A DNA stretch of 64,000 nucleotides from the NCBI GenBank assembly GCA_016213625.1, contig JACQZZ010000016.1, positions 57,600 to 121,599 of the forward strand. Direction: 5' to 3'. The position numbers and the translations under genes are program-made. Under the pieces are notes generated by a model. That model was given only the letters and a program-made list of their open reading frames with translations. It had not been told where the DNA came from and searched no databases. Source of the DNA: Actinomycetota bacterium (lineage in GTDB: Bacteria > Actinomycetota > Acidimicrobiia > Acidimicrobiales > Ilumatobacteraceae). The first letter of the stretch is position 1. Each line of letters starts with the position of its first letter. Shown here piece by piece: positions 24,204 through 34,105 of the stretch.

Positions 24204-26645
24204 TTGAGCCAGTCCACGTCCATCTCGCTGCCGTCACGTGCGCGCGTCGTCGTCATCGGCGGCGGTGTCATCGGTACGTCCATCGCGTATCACCTCGGCC
24301 ACATGGGCTGGACCGACACGGTGCTGGTCGAGCGCGACCAGCTCACCTCGGGCACCACGTGGCATGCGGCCGGTTTGATGGTCACGTTCGGAAGCACGTC
24401 GGAGACCAGCACCGAGCTGCGCAAGTACACCCGCGACCTGTACACCAACCTCGAGGCCGAGACCGGACTGGCGACGGGCTTCAAGCCGGTGGGGTTCATC
24501 GAGCTCGCTGCCGACGAGGGTCGCCTGGAGGAGTACCGCCGGGTGTCGGCGTTCAACCGTCACTGCGGCGTCGATGTGCAGGAGTTGTCGCCCCGAGAGG
24601 TGGCCGACATGTTCCCGCTCGCCCGTACCGACGACCTGCTGGCCGGGTTCTACGTGGCCGGTGACGGCCGGGTGAATCCGGTCGACGTCACGATGAGCAT
24701 GGCGAAGGGTGCGCGTCAGCAGGGCGTCACCATCGCCCAGGGTGTGTCGGTCGTCGACGTCGTCGTCAAGGACGGCGCGGTGAAGAGCGTGGTCACCGAT
24801 CACGGCACCATCGAGTGCGAGTACGTGGTGAACGCCGCCGGCATGTGGGCCCGCCAGCTCGGGGCGATGTCGGGCGTGTCCATTCCGCTGCAGGCGGCCG
24901 AGCACTACTACCTCATCACCGAGCACATGGATGGCCTCGACCCCTCGTGGCCGGTCATCGAGGACCCGGGCAACTACGGCTACTACCGCGAGGAAGTCGG
25001 CGGGCTGATGATCGGCCTGTTCGAAGCGAAGTGCGCGCCGTGGAAGGTGGAGGGCATTCCGCACGACTCGTCGTTCACCAGCATCCAACCCGACTGGGAC
25101 CGCATGGGACCGTACGTGGAGGCGGCCATGAGCCGCGTGCCGGTCAGCCTCGACACGGGCATCCGCACGTTCTTCTGCGGACCCGAGAGCTTCACCCCCG
25201 ACCTGCGCCCCATCGTGGGCGAGGCCCCCGAGGTGAAGAACTACTTCATCGCCGCCGGCCTGAACTCCATCGGCATCCTCACCGGTGGCGGCCTCGGCCG
25301 GCTGGTGGCGCACTGGATCGTCAACGGCCGGCCCGACATGGATGTGACCGGCATGGACCCGGCCCGGCTGCAGACGTACCAGGCGAACCCCGAATACCGC
25401 CGCACCCGCACGGTCGAGTCGCTGGGCATGGTGTACCAGTGCCACTACCCGAACAAGAGCATGACCACGGCCCGCGACGCGAAGCGCTCGCCGATTCATC
25501 AGCGACTTGCCGAGCACGGCGCGTACTTCAAGGACGTCAGCGGGTGGGAGGGCGCCGACTGGTACGCCGGTCCCGGCAACACCCCCGACGCAGGGCCGCT
25601 CACGTGGGGCCGTCCGTCGTTCTGGTCACAGTGGCAGGCCGAGCACCGCGCCTGCCGCGAGGGTGTCGTCGTCATGGACATGAGCTTCATGTCGAAGTTC
25701 CGGGTGCAGGGTCGCGATGCCGGCACCGTGCTCGACCGCGTGTCCGCCAATGCGGTAAACGGTGACAGCGGCGTCATCACGTACACCCAGTGGCTGAACG
25801 AGGGCGGCACGCTCGAGGCCGACCTCACCGTCACCAAGCTGGCCGACGACTCGTTCTTCGTCGTCGCCACCGACACCGCCCACCGCCATGTGGAGACCCA
25901 TCTGCGGCGTCACATCGGCGATGCCCACGCGTTCGTCACCGACGTCACTGGCGCGTACGCGCAGATCAACGTGCAGGGCCCACGGTCACGCGAGCTGATG
26001 CAGTCGCTCACCACGGCCGACCTGTCGAACGACGCGTTCCCGTTCCGCACCGCCCGCGAGATCGACCTCGGGTTCGCCCGGGTGTTGTGCGTGCGCATCA
26101 CCTACCTCGGCGAACTGGGCTACGAGCTGTACGTGCCCACCGAGCAGGCGGTGCACGTGTACGACCGCATCGCCGCGGCCGGTCCCTCATTCGGACTGGT
26201 GCACGCCGGGTTGAAGGCGTTGGCCAGCCTGCGCATGGAGAAGGGCTACCGCGACTACGGGCACGACATCGACAACACCGACGACCCGCTCTCGGCCGGC
26301 TTCGGGTTCGCCATCGCATGGGACAAGCCGGGCGGCTTCATCGGCCGCGAGGCCCTGCTCGCCCGCCGCGGGCAGACGCCGGCTGCACGGCTGGTGTCCA
26401 TCGTCTGCCTCGATCCCGAACCGCTGATGTACCACGCCGAGGTCATCCGCCGCGACGGGGTGGAGGTCGGGTACGTGCGCGCCGCCTCGTACGGCCACAC
26501 CATCGGCGGCGCCGTGGGCCTCGCTCTTGTCACCGGCGACGTGACGACCGGCGACTGGACCGTCGAGATCGTCGACCGCCAGTACCCCGCGCAGGTCACC
26601 CTGCGCCCGCCCTACGACCCCACCAACGCCCGCATCAAATCCTGA
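24204..26645 (+). CDS. FAD-dependent sarcosine/dimethylglycine dehydrogenase-like enzyme with GcvT domain
   Basis: An 813-residue two-part enzyme. Residues about 12-400 are a DAO-type FAD domain with VVVIGGGVIGTSIAYHLG for dinucleotide binding and SGTTWHAAGL, whose His is the covalent-FAD site in dimethylglycine and sarcosine dehydrogenases. Residues about 420-810 are the FAO_M and GcvT (aminomethyltransferase) domains that pass formaldehyde to tetrahydrofolate. It should oxidise an N-methylated glycine derivative; the exact substrate is open. The start is TTG, set by a GGAGG site 5 nt upstream. No other glycine-betaine genes are adjacent. Confidence 0.88.
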   Translation: MSQSTSISLPSRARVVVIGGGVIGTSIAYHLGHMGWTDTVLVERDQLTSGTTWHAAGLMVTFGSTSETSTELRKYTRDLYTNLEAETGLATGFKPVGFIELAADEGRLEEYRRVSAFNRHCGVDVQELSPREVADMFPLARTDDLLAGFYVAGDGRVNPVDVTMSMAKGARQQGVTIAQGVSVVDVVVKDGAVKSVVTDHGTIECEYVVNAAGMWARQLGAMSGVSIPLQAAEHYYLITEHMDGLDPSWPVIEDPGNYGYYREEVGGLMIGLFEAKCAPWKVEGIPHDSSFTSIQPDWDRMGPYVEAAMSRVPVSLDTGIRTFFCGPESFTPDLRPIVGEAPEVKNYFIAAGLNSIGILTGGGLGRLVAHWIVNGRPDMDVTGMDPARLQTYQANPEYRRTRTVESLGMVYQCHYPNKSMTTARDAKRSPIHQRLAEHGAYFKDVSGWEGADWYAGPGNTPDAGPLTWGRPSFWSQWQAEHRACREGVVVMDMSFMSKFRVQGRDAGTVLDRVSANAVNGDSGVITYTQWLNEGGTLEADLTVTKLADDSFFVVATDTAHRHVETHLRRHIGDAHAFVTDVTGAYAQINVQGPRSRELMQSLTTADLSNDAFPFRTAREIDLGFARVLCVRITYLGELGYELYVPTEQAVHVYDRIAAAGPSFGLVHAGLKALASLRMEKGYRDYGHDIDNTDDPLSAGFGFAIAWDKPGGFIGREALLARRGQTPAARLVSIVCLDPEPLMYHAEVIRRDGVEVGYVRAASYGHTIGGAVGLALVTGDVTTGDWTVEIVDRQYPAQVTLRPPYDPTNARIKS

Positions 26646-26660
26646 CCCGGCCTCGCGCCA

Positions 26661-26711
26661 TCGCTGTCACCGATCCACTCGCTGACCGAGTGCATCCGTA
26701 CCTGCGCCACC
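26661..26711 (+). repeat. Copy A of a 51-bp dispersed palindromic element
   Basis: This stretch matches, at 46 of 51 positions, the reverse complement of 53900-53950. It begins 15 nt after the stop of the sarcosine-dehydrogenase-like gene. The central hairpin (CGATCCACTCGCTGA-type arm) is partly decayed here. Confidence 0.85.
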
Positions 26712-26765
26712 CACTTCTTCATCGCGGCACTGTGCTCGCCTTCTCGGCCGGACTCGTCGCGCTGT

Positions 26766-26858
26766 GATCACGGTCCGCCGTGATCGAGCCGCGACAGGTT
26801 GAGCAGCTCAGACTTCTGGGCGCGCCCAGAAGGCGACGTCAGTTCCGGGCGCGCCCGG
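26766..26858. repeat. Cluster of three perfect palindromes
   Basis: GATCACGG-N4-CCGTGATC at 26766-26785; a 20-bp palindrome CTTCTGGGCGCGCCCAGAAG at 26813-26832; and CCGGGCGCGCCCGG at 26845-26858. The segment 26646-26930 otherwise holds no gene I can support apart from repeat copy A. The palindromes could be terminators or protein sites. Confidence 0.8.
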
Positions 26859-26930
26859 GTCGACCGACTTGCACCACATCTGCCGCCCGACGCCGTTGAC
26901 GGTGTGGCCGCAACCGTGCACGCTGGACTG

Positions 26931-27305
26931 GTGTCGACCGTTCCTGAGCACGTCGGTTCGTCCACTTGGCGGCGGCTCCTCGCTGGCGGCTCGACCGCAC
27001 TCATGGTGTTTCTCATTGGCTGCAACGGAAGCCGACTGGAGTCTGGGGAGACGGCACGTTCCGTGGCCCTCGGCACGCCAGAGGTAACCGATGACGGTCA
27101 GCGCTGGGTGATGACTGTTGCTCTGGACGACCAGTACGTGAGCGGCGACACCACCGTGCAGATTGCGTTTGATGCAGCCGACGTTCGATGCGAGGACGGC
27201 GAAGACGTGATTCGGACCGCCATTCAGTCAGATGCCTTCGTGTCGTTTCGCAGTGCTGACCGGGGCGCCGGTCAGCCTCGGCGACAACCTTGGTTGTCGG
27301 GGTGA
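26931..27305 (+). CDS. Hypothetical small lipoprotein, possibly decaying
   Basis: From GTG 26931 the frame gives 124 residues: WRR, a hydrophobic stretch and a lipobox-like FLIGC (Cys31), then a short domain (WVMTVALDDQYVSGDTTVQIAFDAADV) that I do not recognise. The end is Arg/Gly-rich and runs into repetitive GTTGTCG sequence, which suggests a lost natural stop or a frameshift. Base composition seems less GC-rich than its neighbours. There is no good promoter or ribosome site. An exported protein or a gene remnant are both possible. Confidence 0.4.
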   Translation: MSTVPEHVGSSTWRRLLAGGSTALMVFLIGCNGSRLESGETARSVALGTPEVTDDGQRWVMTVALDDQYVSGDTTVQIAFDAADVRCEDGEDVIRTAIQSDAFVSFRSADRGAGQPRRQPWLSG

Positions 27306-27330
27306 CAGGCTGGGTTGTCGCCCGGCGGAC

Positions 27331-27543
27331 TCACACACCCCGGCGGCGCGAGCGGTACCAGATTGCCATGGCGAGCTCGACGACGCCCAGCGCGGCGAGG
27401 ACGACGAACCACAGCACAGCCAACAGCGTCCAGCGCAGCCAGTCGAGCTCGATTTTGCCGACGCCTGGCATCAGCACGATCATCGCCAACACGATCCAGA
27501 CGCGCTGCCAACCGGTGATGGGTGGCGTGTCCGTTCGTTGCAC
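27331..27543 (-). CDS. Small two-span membrane protein
   Basis: GTG 27543 opens 70 residues with two hydrophobic segments (VWIVLAMIVLMPGVG and WTLLAVLWFVVLAALGVVELAMAIWY) and a basic end, RSRRRGV. The start lies 3 nt after the stop of the ketoacyl synthase III gene on the same strand, so it is probably the second gene of that unit. No family recognised. Confidence 0.6.
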   Translation of the reverse strand: MQRTDTPPITGWQRVWIVLAMIVLMPGVGKIELDWLRWTLLAVLWFVVLAALGVVELAMAIWYRSRRRGV

Positions 27544-27546
27544 GCC

Positions 27547-28674
27547 TCAGACCCTACTGATCACCAGGCTGCCGATGCTGTAGCCGGCACCGAAGCTGCA
27601 CAACACGCCGATGTCGCCGCTGGACAGGTCACCGCGGTGGAGGTGGAACGCGATGATGCAACCGGCCGACGACGTGTTGGCGTAGGTGTCGAGGATGACC
27701 GGTGCCTCGCGCTCGTCGGGCAGACGACCGAGGATCTGCTTGGCGATGAGCTGGTTCATCTTCAGGTTCGCCTGGTGCAACCAGAACCGCTCGATCTTCT
27801 CGGCCGGCATGTCGACCGCGGCGAGTTGGTTGTTGATGTGCTCCACCACCATCGGCACGACGTCCTTGAACACTCGCTGGCCCTGCTGGCGGAACACCAA
27901 CTCGAACGGGTCGCGCTCGTCGTCCTCGCTGGGGTTCAGGAACCCGAAGTCGTTGCGGATGGCGTTGGAGAACGACGTCGACAGCTTCAGGCCGAGCACC
28001 TTCCACTGTTCGGCGGCGATGGCGTCGTCGGCCCGCTCGAGCACCACGGCCGTGCACGCATCACCGAAGATGAAGTGGTGGTCGCGCAGCGCGAAGTTGT
28101 TGTGGGCCGACGTGATCTCGGGATGCACCACGACCACGCAGTTGGCCGAGCCGTTCTTCAACGCGTCGACACCCGCCTGCATGCTGAAGGTGGCCGACGA
28201 GCACGCCACGTTCATGTCGTAACCCCAGCCGCCTGCACCGAGCGCGTGCTGCAGTTCGATGGCCACCGCGGGATACGCGCGCTGGATGTTCGAGCAGCCG
28301 ACGATGACACAGTCGACCTCGTCGGGTCGACGACCAGCCTGCGCCAGCGCCTCGAGCACCGCCGGCAACGACATCTCCACCTGCAGGCTCGGCTCGTCCT
28401 CGCCGCGTGTGGGCAGGTGCGGACGGAGGCGATCGGGGTCGAGTACCCCGCTCTTCTCCATCACGTACCGGCTCTTGATGCCGGACGCCTTCTCGATGAA
28501 GTCCGCATCGGGCAACGTGCGAGCGATCAGCGTGCCGGCCTCGATCTCTGCCGCGTGATCCTCGTTCCACCGATCCACCGCGACCGTCAGCGACGCAGCG
28601 AGCTCGGCGTTGCTGATGGAGTACGGCGGCGTGAACAGCCCCGTACCGGTGATGACGACGTCGTTGGTTCCCAC
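27547..28674 (-). CDS. 3-oxoacyl-ACP synthase III-like (KAS III) protein
   Basis: A 375-residue thiolase-fold enzyme. The catalytic triad is visible as Cys in MNVACSSATFSM (about 157), His in WLHQANLKM and Asn in TYANTSSAG. Compared with housekeeping FabH it has extra length in the first third (DRWNEDHAAEIEAGTLIARTLP), so it belongs to a specialised KAS III branch acting on an unusual starter acyl group. GTG 28674 begins the conserved NDVVITGTGLFTPPYSISN block; an in-frame extension upstream would run into the divergent GNAT gene. A two-span membrane protein gene follows. Confidence 0.85.
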   Translation of the reverse strand: MGTNDVVITGTGLFTPPYSISNAELAASLTVAVDRWNEDHAAEIEAGTLIARTLPDADFIEKASGIKSRYVMEKSGVLDPDRLRPHLPTRGEDEPSLQVEMSLPAVLEALAQAGRRPDEVDCVIVGCSNIQRAYPAVAIELQHALGAGGWGYDMNVACSSATFSMQAGVDALKNGSANCVVVVHPEITSAHNNFALRDHHFIFGDACTAVVLERADDAIAAEQWKVLGLKLSTSFSNAIRNDFGFLNPSEDDERDPFELVFRQQGQRVFKDVVPMVVEHINNQLAAVDMPAEKIERFWLHQANLKMNQLIAKQILGRLPDEREAPVILDTYANTSSAGCIIAFHLHRGDLSSGDIGVLCSFGAGYSIGSLVISRV

Positions 28675-28715
28675 AGGTGACCCCTCTCGGAGGTTCGACC
28701 TTAGCGACGAGCGAC

Positions 28716-28721
28716 TACCGT
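28716..28721 (+). promoter_or_regulatory. -10 box TACCGT, leaderless GNAT-fusion unit
   Basis: TACCGT lies 7 nt before the GTG at 28729. Confidence 0.5.
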
Positions 28722-28728
28722 CGACGCA

Positions 28729-29289
28729 GTGACCTCCTTCGCAGACAAGCCCACGCTGGTCGGAGAACGAGTGCTGCTGCGGCCGATCGCCGCTGCGGAC
28801 GCCGCCTATCTCTGGCACGACCTCCACGATCCCGAGGCGACCCGCCTCACCGGCACCCACGCGACGTTCACTCGCGAGCAGATCGATCAGTGGTGCGCCA
28901 CCCGCGCCGAGCAGACCGATCGGCTCGACCTCGCGGTGGTCGATCGGGCCACCGGCGAGTGGGCCGGCGAGGTGGTCATCAACGATCTCGACACCGACAA
29001 CCGCTGCTGCGGGTTCCGCATCGCGCTCAGCGCGAACGCCCGCAATCGCGGTCTGGGCACCGAGGCCACGCGAATGATCGTCGACTACGTCTTCGATCAG
29101 GTGGACGATCCGCCCCTGCACCGCATCGAACTCGAGGTGTACGCGTTCAATCCGCGTGCGGCGGCCGTCTACGAGCGCGTGGGCTTCCGTCGCGAGGGCG
29201 TCCTCCGCGATTCCCTCTGGTGGGACGGCGAGTTCCACGACACCGTCGCGATGAGCATCCTGCGCACCGACCGAACGGCGGGCGAGTGA
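28729..29289 (+). CDS. GNAT N-acetyltransferase (RimJ/RimL type)
   Basis: A 186-residue protein with the RimJ/RimL-like layout: ERVLLRPIAAADAAYLW at the start, FRIALSANARNRGLGTEATRMIVDYVF as the acetyl-CoA loop, and YAFNPRAAAVYERVGFRREGVLRDSLWWDGEFHDTVAMSIL at the end. Such enzymes acetylate protein N-termini, antibiotics or small amines. The GTG start is fixed by a TACCGT box 7 nt upstream. Its stop overlaps the start of the three-domain fusion as GTGA, so the two are coupled. Confidence 0.85.
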   Translation: MTSFADKPTLVGERVLLRPIAAADAAYLWHDLHDPEATRLTGTHATFTREQIDQWCATRAEQTDRLDLAVVDRATGEWAGEVVINDLDTDNRCCGFRIALSANARNRGLGTEATRMIVDYVFDQVDDPPLHRIELEVYAFNPRAAAVYERVGFRREGVLRDSLWWDGEFHDTVAMSILRTDRTAGE

Positions 29290-32270
29290 CCTCGGTCTTC
29301 GACACTCCCCCGCCATCGCTCACCGACGACCAACTGCACCAGTTGGCATCTGCCGTCTTCGGCCTGCGCGGCACCGTCGCCTCGCTCGTGTCCGAACGCG
29401 ACCAGAACGTGCGCATCGACACCGATGACGGCTCGTTCGTGATGAAGATCGCCCACCTGGCGGAGGATCCGGTTGCGCTGTCGCTGCAGGAGGCCGCGCT
29501 CGAGCACCTCCGCCGCGTGGACCCCGAGTTGCCTGTTCCACACGTCGTGCCGCCTGGAACCACCGTGTGGCAGGACCACCTCGTTCGCGTGGTCACCCAC
29601 CTGCCCGGCATGCCGTACGCGCTGGTACCCCACTCGCCCGAACTGCGTCGTTCGCTCGGCACGCTCATGGGCCGCGTCAGCCGCGCGCTGCAGGGCTTCG
29701 GCCATCCCGGTGCTCACCGACCCGACTTCCTGTGGAACCTCGACCGCGCGTTGGCCGTCGAGCAGTGGGTGTCGGAGGTGGAAGGCGTGGACGCTCGCAC
29801 CGCCGTGCTCGCCGCCTTCCGTCGATACCGACAACGAGTGCTGCCGCTGCTGCCCCGCCTGCGCGCCGCCGTCGTGCACCAGGACGCCAACGACCACAAC
29901 GTGCTCGTGCACGACGACGCCGTGTCGGGTCTCATCGACTTCGGCGACATGGTGCACGCCCGCCAGGTCAACGAGCTCGCCGTCACGTTGGCCTACGCGC
30001 TGCTCGAAGCGGACGACGTCGTCGCGGCGGCCACCGACGTCATCGCCGCCTACACCGCCGAGTTCCCCCTCACCGACGACGAACTGTTCGTGCTGTTCGA
30101 CCTGGTGGCCACTCGACTGGCGATGAGCATCGTCATCTCGTCGCACCGCAGCCGCGAGTTCGCCGACAACGAGTACCTCCTCATCTCTCGCGAGCCCGCG
30201 GAACGCCTCCTCCGCAGGCTCGTCGCCATGCGCCCGCAATTCCTCCACTTCGTGGCCCGCGACGCCGCCGGTCTCGTGCCGGTCCCCCGCCACAGTGCTG
30301 TGGTCGAGTGGCTGAGCTCGTCCGCGTGCACGCCGGTCTCGCCGCTCCCGATCGACCTGCATCGCGCCGGCCGCATCGTGGTGAGCCTGGCGAAGGGCGC
30401 ACCGCTCACGGCATTCGCCGACGATGCGCCGGGGTCATGGCGCTGGATGCAGGAGCAGATGGCGCACCACGACGCGGTCGTGGCCATCGGCCGCTACGAC
30501 GAAGATCGAGCGTGCTACGAAGGCGACCAGTTCATCACTGACGCGCCCGAGTCGCGATCGGTGCACCTCGGCATCGACCTGTTCGTCGACGAGGACACAC
30601 CGGTGCTGGCGATGCTGCCCGGCGTGGTCGAGACCGTCGTCGACAACGACATGCCGTACGACTACGGCCCCACGGTGATCCTGCGCCACGAGGCCGGCGA
30701 CGCAGGCGCGTTCTGGGTGCTGTACGGCCATCTGTCGCGTCGAACGCTCACCACCGTGCACCCCGGCGACGTCGTACAGCCCGGCCAGGTCATCGGGTTC
30801 ATCGGCGACCACACGGTGAACGGAGGCTGGGCGCCGCACGTGCACCTCCAGATCATCACCGACCTGATGGCCGACCCGGACCATGGCCCCGATGGCAACT
30901 TCGAAGGTGCCGGCGAGCCGAGCCGCATGTCCATCTGGCGCGCCATCGCGCCCGACGCCAACCTGCTGCTGCGCCTCGCCCCGGAAACGTTCGCCGCGGT
31001 TCCCGACCCGTCGGCACTCGCCGCCCGCCGACAGGCCGACCTCGGCCCCTCCCTGAGCGTGAGCTATCGGCGTCCCCTCACCATCCTGCGCGGCCAGGGT
31101 GCCTGGCTGGTCGATCACACCGGGCGAGCGCACCTCGACTGCGTGAACAACGTGGCGCACGTCGGCCACGCGCACCCGCACGTGGTGGAGGCCATCGCCC
31201 GCCAGGCGGCGGTGTTGAACACGAACACGCGGTACCTCCACCCGACCATCCTCGAGTACGCCGAACGGTTGGCGGCCACGTTCCCCGAACCGCTCTCGGT
31301 GGTGTACTTCACCAACTCGGGCAGCGAGGCCAACGAACTGGCTCTGCGCATCGCCCGCACCGCCACGGGCCGCCGCGATGTCATCGCCGTCGACTGGGGC
31401 TACCACGGCAACACGAACGACCTCGTCGAGATCAGCGCGTACAAGTTCAATCGCCGGGGCGGCACCGGTCAGCCGCCGCACACCCACCTCGCCGAACTCC
31501 CCGACCCATACCGCGGCCGCTTCGGCGCCGACGGCCCGGCGTATGCCGCCGGCATCGCGAGCCTGCCCCCGTCGGCCGCGTTCATCGCCGAGAGCATCTC
31601 CGGCTGCGGCGGGCAGGTGGTGTTCCCCGACGGCTATCTCGCCGCTGCCTACGCGCATGCTCGGGCAGCAGGCGCAGTGTGCATCGCCGACGAAGTGCAG
31701 GTGGGCTTCGGTCGCGTCGGTTCGGCGATGTGGGCGTTCCAGCTGCAGGGACCGTCGACCAGCGTGGTTCCCGACATCGTCACCCTCGGCAAGCCCATCG
31801 GCAACGGACACCCATTGGGAGCCGTGGTCACCACGCCCGAACTGGCCGCAGCGTTCGCCAACGGCATGGAGTGGTTCAACACCTTCGGAGGCAACCCGGT
31901 GAGCTGCGCTGCAGGCATGGCGGTGCTCGACGTCATCGAAGGCGAGGGTCTGCAGCAGCGTGCCCTGCAGACGGGCGACCACCTGCTCGCCGGATTCCGT
32001 GCGCTGGCCGACGAGCATCACTGCATCGGCGATGTGCGCGGCCACGGCATGTATCTGGGCATCGACCTCGTCACCGACCGCGATTCGAAGCAACCGGCCA
32101 CTGCGCTGGCGGCCGACATCAGCAACGCGTTGCGCGATCGAGGCGTGCTCGTCAGCACCGATGGTCCCTCCGACAACGTGCTGAAGATCAAGCCGCCCAT
32201 CGTCTTCGGTCCGTCGGAAGCCGACATCCTGCTGCGCGAACTGGGCGAGGTTCTGCGCACCATCGGCTGA
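29286..32270 (+). CDS. Three-domain fusion: APH-type kinase, M23-like domain, class III aminotransferase
   Basis: A 994-residue cytoplasmic protein. Residues about 15-345 are an aminoglycoside-phosphotransferase-like kinase ([13 protein letters not shown] catalytic loop, LIDFGD metal site). Residues about 395-560 are an M23/LytM-like fold ([26 protein letters not shown]). Residues about 580-990 are a class III PLP aminotransferase ([23 protein letters not shown], and [11 protein letters not shown] with the PLP lysine). The C-terminal part resembles phospholyases of the ETNPPL/PHYKPL group, which act on phosphorylated amines, so kinase plus lyase could phosphorylate and then eliminate a hydroxylated amine. 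Substrate unknown. Confidence 0.88.
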   Translation: MTSVFDTPPPSLTDDQLHQLASAVFGLRGTVASLVSERDQNVRIDTDDGSFVMKIAHLAEDPVALSLQEAALEHLRRVDPELPVPHVVPPGTTVWQDHLVRVVTHLPGMPYALVPHSPELRRSLGTLMGRVSRALQGFGHPGAHRPDFLWNLDRALAVEQWVSEVEGVDARTAVLAAFRRYRQRVLPLLPRLRAAVVHQDANDHNVLVHDDAVSGLIDFGDMVHARQVNELAVTLAYALLEADDVVAAATDVIAAYTAEFPLTDDELFVLFDLVATRLAMSIVISSHRSREFADNEYLLISREPAERLLRRLVAMRPQFLHFVARDAAGLVPVPRHSAVVEWLSSSACTPVSPLPIDLHRAGRIVVSLAKGAPLTAFADDAPGSWRWMQEQMAHHDAVVAIGRYDEDRACYEGDQFITDAPESRSVHLGIDLFVDEDTPVLAMLPGVVETVVDNDMPYDYGPTVILRHEAGDAGAFWVLYGHLSRRTLTTVHPGDVVQPGQVIGFIGDHTVNGGWAPHVHLQIITDLMADPDHGPDGNFEGAGEPSRMSIWRAIAPDANLLLRLAPETFAAVPDPSALAARRQADLGPSLSVSYRRPLTILRGQGAWLVDHTGRAHLDCVNNVAHVGHAHPHVVEAIARQAAVLNTNTRYLHPTILEYAERLAATFPEPLSVVYFTNSGSEANELALRIARTATGRRDVIAVDWGYHGNTNDLVEISAYKFNRRGGTGQPPHTHLAELPDPYRGRFGADGPAYAAGIASLPPSAAFIAESISGCGGQVVFPDGYLAAAYAHARAAGAVCIADEVQVGFGRVGSAMWAFQLQGPSTSVVPDIVTLGKPIGNGHPLGAVVTTPELAAAFANGMEWFNTFGGNPVSCAAGMAVLDVIEGEGLQQRALQTGDHLLAGFRALADEHHCIGDVRGHGMYLGIDLVTDRDSKQPATALAADISNALRDRGVLVSTDGPSDNVLKIKPPIVFGPSEADILLRELGEVLRTIG

Positions 32271-32288
32271 TCCGAGGCATTTCCGCCG

Positions 32289-32294
32289 TATCGT
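32289..32294 (+). promoter_or_regulatory. -10 box TATCGT for the helicase gene
   Basis: TATCGT lies 32 nt before the ATG at 32327, giving a short leader of about 25 nt with a GAGAG ribosome site. This gene is not leaderless. Confidence 0.4.
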
Positions 32295-32326
32295 GGAGTG
32301 TCAACTTTTTCGAAGAGAGCAACACC

Positions 32327-34105
32327 ATGGATGAGCAACAGGAACACGACGACGCCGTCGGTACCACCGACGACGGCGGGTTCGCAGCCCTGGGCCTCCG
32401 CCCCGACCTGCTGGCCGCTCTCGAGGCCCTCGGTTACGAGGAGCCCACCCCCATTCAGCGCGAGACCATCCCGCATCTGCTGGCCGGCAAGGACCTCCTC
32501 GGTCAGGCCGCCACGGGTACCGGCAAGACCGCTGCCTTCGCACTCCCGGCCCTGGAACTCGTCCCCGGCTCGCGCGGCGACAAGCCCGTCGCCCTCGTGC
32601 TGGTCCCCACCCGCGAACTGGCGATGCAGGTGAGCGAGGCGTTCTTCCGCTACGGCAAGGACATGGGTGCCAAGTGCGTCCCCGTGTACGGCGGCCAGCC
32701 CATCTACCGCCAGCTGCAAGCACTCGACCGTGGCGTGAACATCGTGGTCGGCACCCCCGGCCGTGTGATCGACCACATCGGTCGCGGTTCGCTGCCGCTC
32801 GACGCCATCCGCATGCTGGTGCTCGACGAGGCCGACGAGATGCTCGACATGGGCTTCGCCGACGACATCGAGAGCATCCTCGAAGCCATCCCCCACGCCC
32901 ACCAGACCGTGTTGTTCTCGGCCACCATGCCGCCCCGCATCAACTCCATCGCCAAGCGGTACCAGACCGATCCGGTGAAGATCAACGTCGTGCGCGGCGA
33001 CACCAAGGCCAGCGCCGGCAAGGTCCGCCAGATGGCGTACGTGGTGCCCCGTTCGCACAAGCCGGCCGCGCTCGGCCGCGTGCTCGACATCGAGGCCCCG
33101 GGCGGCGCGCTGGTGTTCTGCCGCACCCGCACCGAGGTGGATCAGCTCACCGAGACGATGAACGCCCGCGGCTACCGCGCCGAAGCGTTGCACGGCGGCA
33201 TGGATCAGGCGCAGCGCGACCGCGTCATGAACCGCCTGCGCGACGGCACGGCCGAGCTCCTGGTGGCCACCGATGTCGCGGCTCGCGGCCTCGACGTCGA
33301 CACCCTCACCCACGTGGTGAACTACGACGTGCCGTCGGCACCCGAGAGCTACGTGCACCGCATCGGTCGCGTGGGCCGCGCCGGCCGCGAAGGCGTCGCC
33401 ATCACGCTCGCCGAGCCGCGCGAGCAGCGCCTGCTGCAGAACATCGAGCGGCTCACCAAGCAGCCCATCAAGATCGAGAAGGTGCCCTCGGTGGCCGACC
33501 TTCGCGCTGCGCAGCTCGAGCAGACCGTGAACTCCATCCGCGAGTCGCTCGGTGCCGACGACCTCGAGGAGTACTACCCGGTCCTCCACGCCCTGCGCGG
33601 CGAGGCCGATCCCCGCACCATCGCCCTGGCCGTCGTCCGCCTGTACCACGAGGCCGCCGGCAACACGGTCGACGAGACCGAGATCCCCGAGTACACCGCC
33701 CGTCCCGAGCGCAAGTTCGATCGCAACGACGAGAAGCGCGTGCGCGACTCGGGTGGCGCGCCCAGCGCCGGCACCGCGTTCCTGTACGTCGGCCTCGGTC
33801 GCAAGGCGGGCATCCGCCCGAACGACCTCGTTGGTTCCATCGCCAACGAGAGCGGGCTCACCGGTCGCGAGATCGGTCCCATCCGCATCACCGAGACCTA
33901 CTCGGTGGTCGGAGTGCCCGAGGGTCGCGTCGAGCACGTCATCCACGCCATGAAGGACGTCATCATCCGCGGCAAGAACGGCTCGGTGCGGCGCTACGTC
34001 GACAACGGCCCTCAGTCGGGCGAGAAGCGTGCGTACGAGAAGAAGTCGTACGGCGACAAGAAGCCCTACGGCGACAAGAAGCCGTACGGCAAGAAGACCT
34101 ACTGA
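32327..34105 (+). CDS. DEAD-box ATP-dependent RNA helicase (DeaD/CsdA type)
   Basis: A 592-residue helicase. Motifs in order: Q motif PTPIQ, AATGTGKT (I), PTRELA (Ia), TPGR (Ib), DEAD (II), SAT (III), ARGLD (V) and HRIGRVGRAG (VI). A DbpA-like RNA-binding domain is at about 480-560, with the core FLYVGLGRKAGIRPNDLVGSI. The tail is basic with repeats of KKSYG, DKKPYG and GKKTY. It unwinds structured RNA in ribosome assembly and cold adaptation in relatives. The ATG is the only methionine close to the first conserved residues. Its stop overlaps the convergent hydantoinase stop by 7 nt. Confidence 0.95.
   Translation: MDEQQEHDDAVGTTDDGGFAALGLRPDLLAALEALGYEEPTPIQRETIPHLLAGKDLLGQAATGTGKTAAFALPALELVPGSRGDKPVALVLVPTRELAMQVSEAFFRYGKDMGAKCVPVYGGQPIYRQLQALDRGVNIVVGTPGRVIDHIGRGSLPLDAIRMLVLDEADEMLDMGFADDIESILEAIPHAHQTVLFSATMPPRINSIAKRYQTDPVKINVVRGDTKASAGKVRQMAYVVPRSHKPAALGRVLDIEAPGGALVFCRTRTEVDQLTETMNARGYRAEALHGGMDQAQRDRVMNRLRDGTAELLVATDVAARGLDVDTLTHVVNYDVPSAPESYVHRIGRVGRAGREGVAITLAEPREQRLLQNIERLTKQPIKIEKVPSVADLRAAQLEQTVNSIRESLGADDLEEYYPVLHALRGEADPRTIALAVVRLYHEAAGNTVDETEIPEYTARPERKFDRNDEKRVRDSGGAPSAGTAFLYVGLGRKAGIRPNDLVGSIANESGLTGREIGPIRITETYSVVGVPEGRVEHVIHAMKDVIIRGKNGSVRRYVDNGPQSGEKRAYEKKSYGDKKPYGDKKPYGKKTY

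Noticed and set aside
27232..28680. A 482-residue rightward frame opposite the ketoacyl synthase III gene
   Set aside because: The minus-strand gene has the full KAS III catalytic triad. The plus frame is Asp/His/Arg-rich low-complexity sequence typical of an antisense frame.
29286..32270. Secreted peptidase for the M23-containing fusion
   Set aside because: There is no signal peptide or membrane segment, and both flanking domains are cytoplasmic enzyme types.
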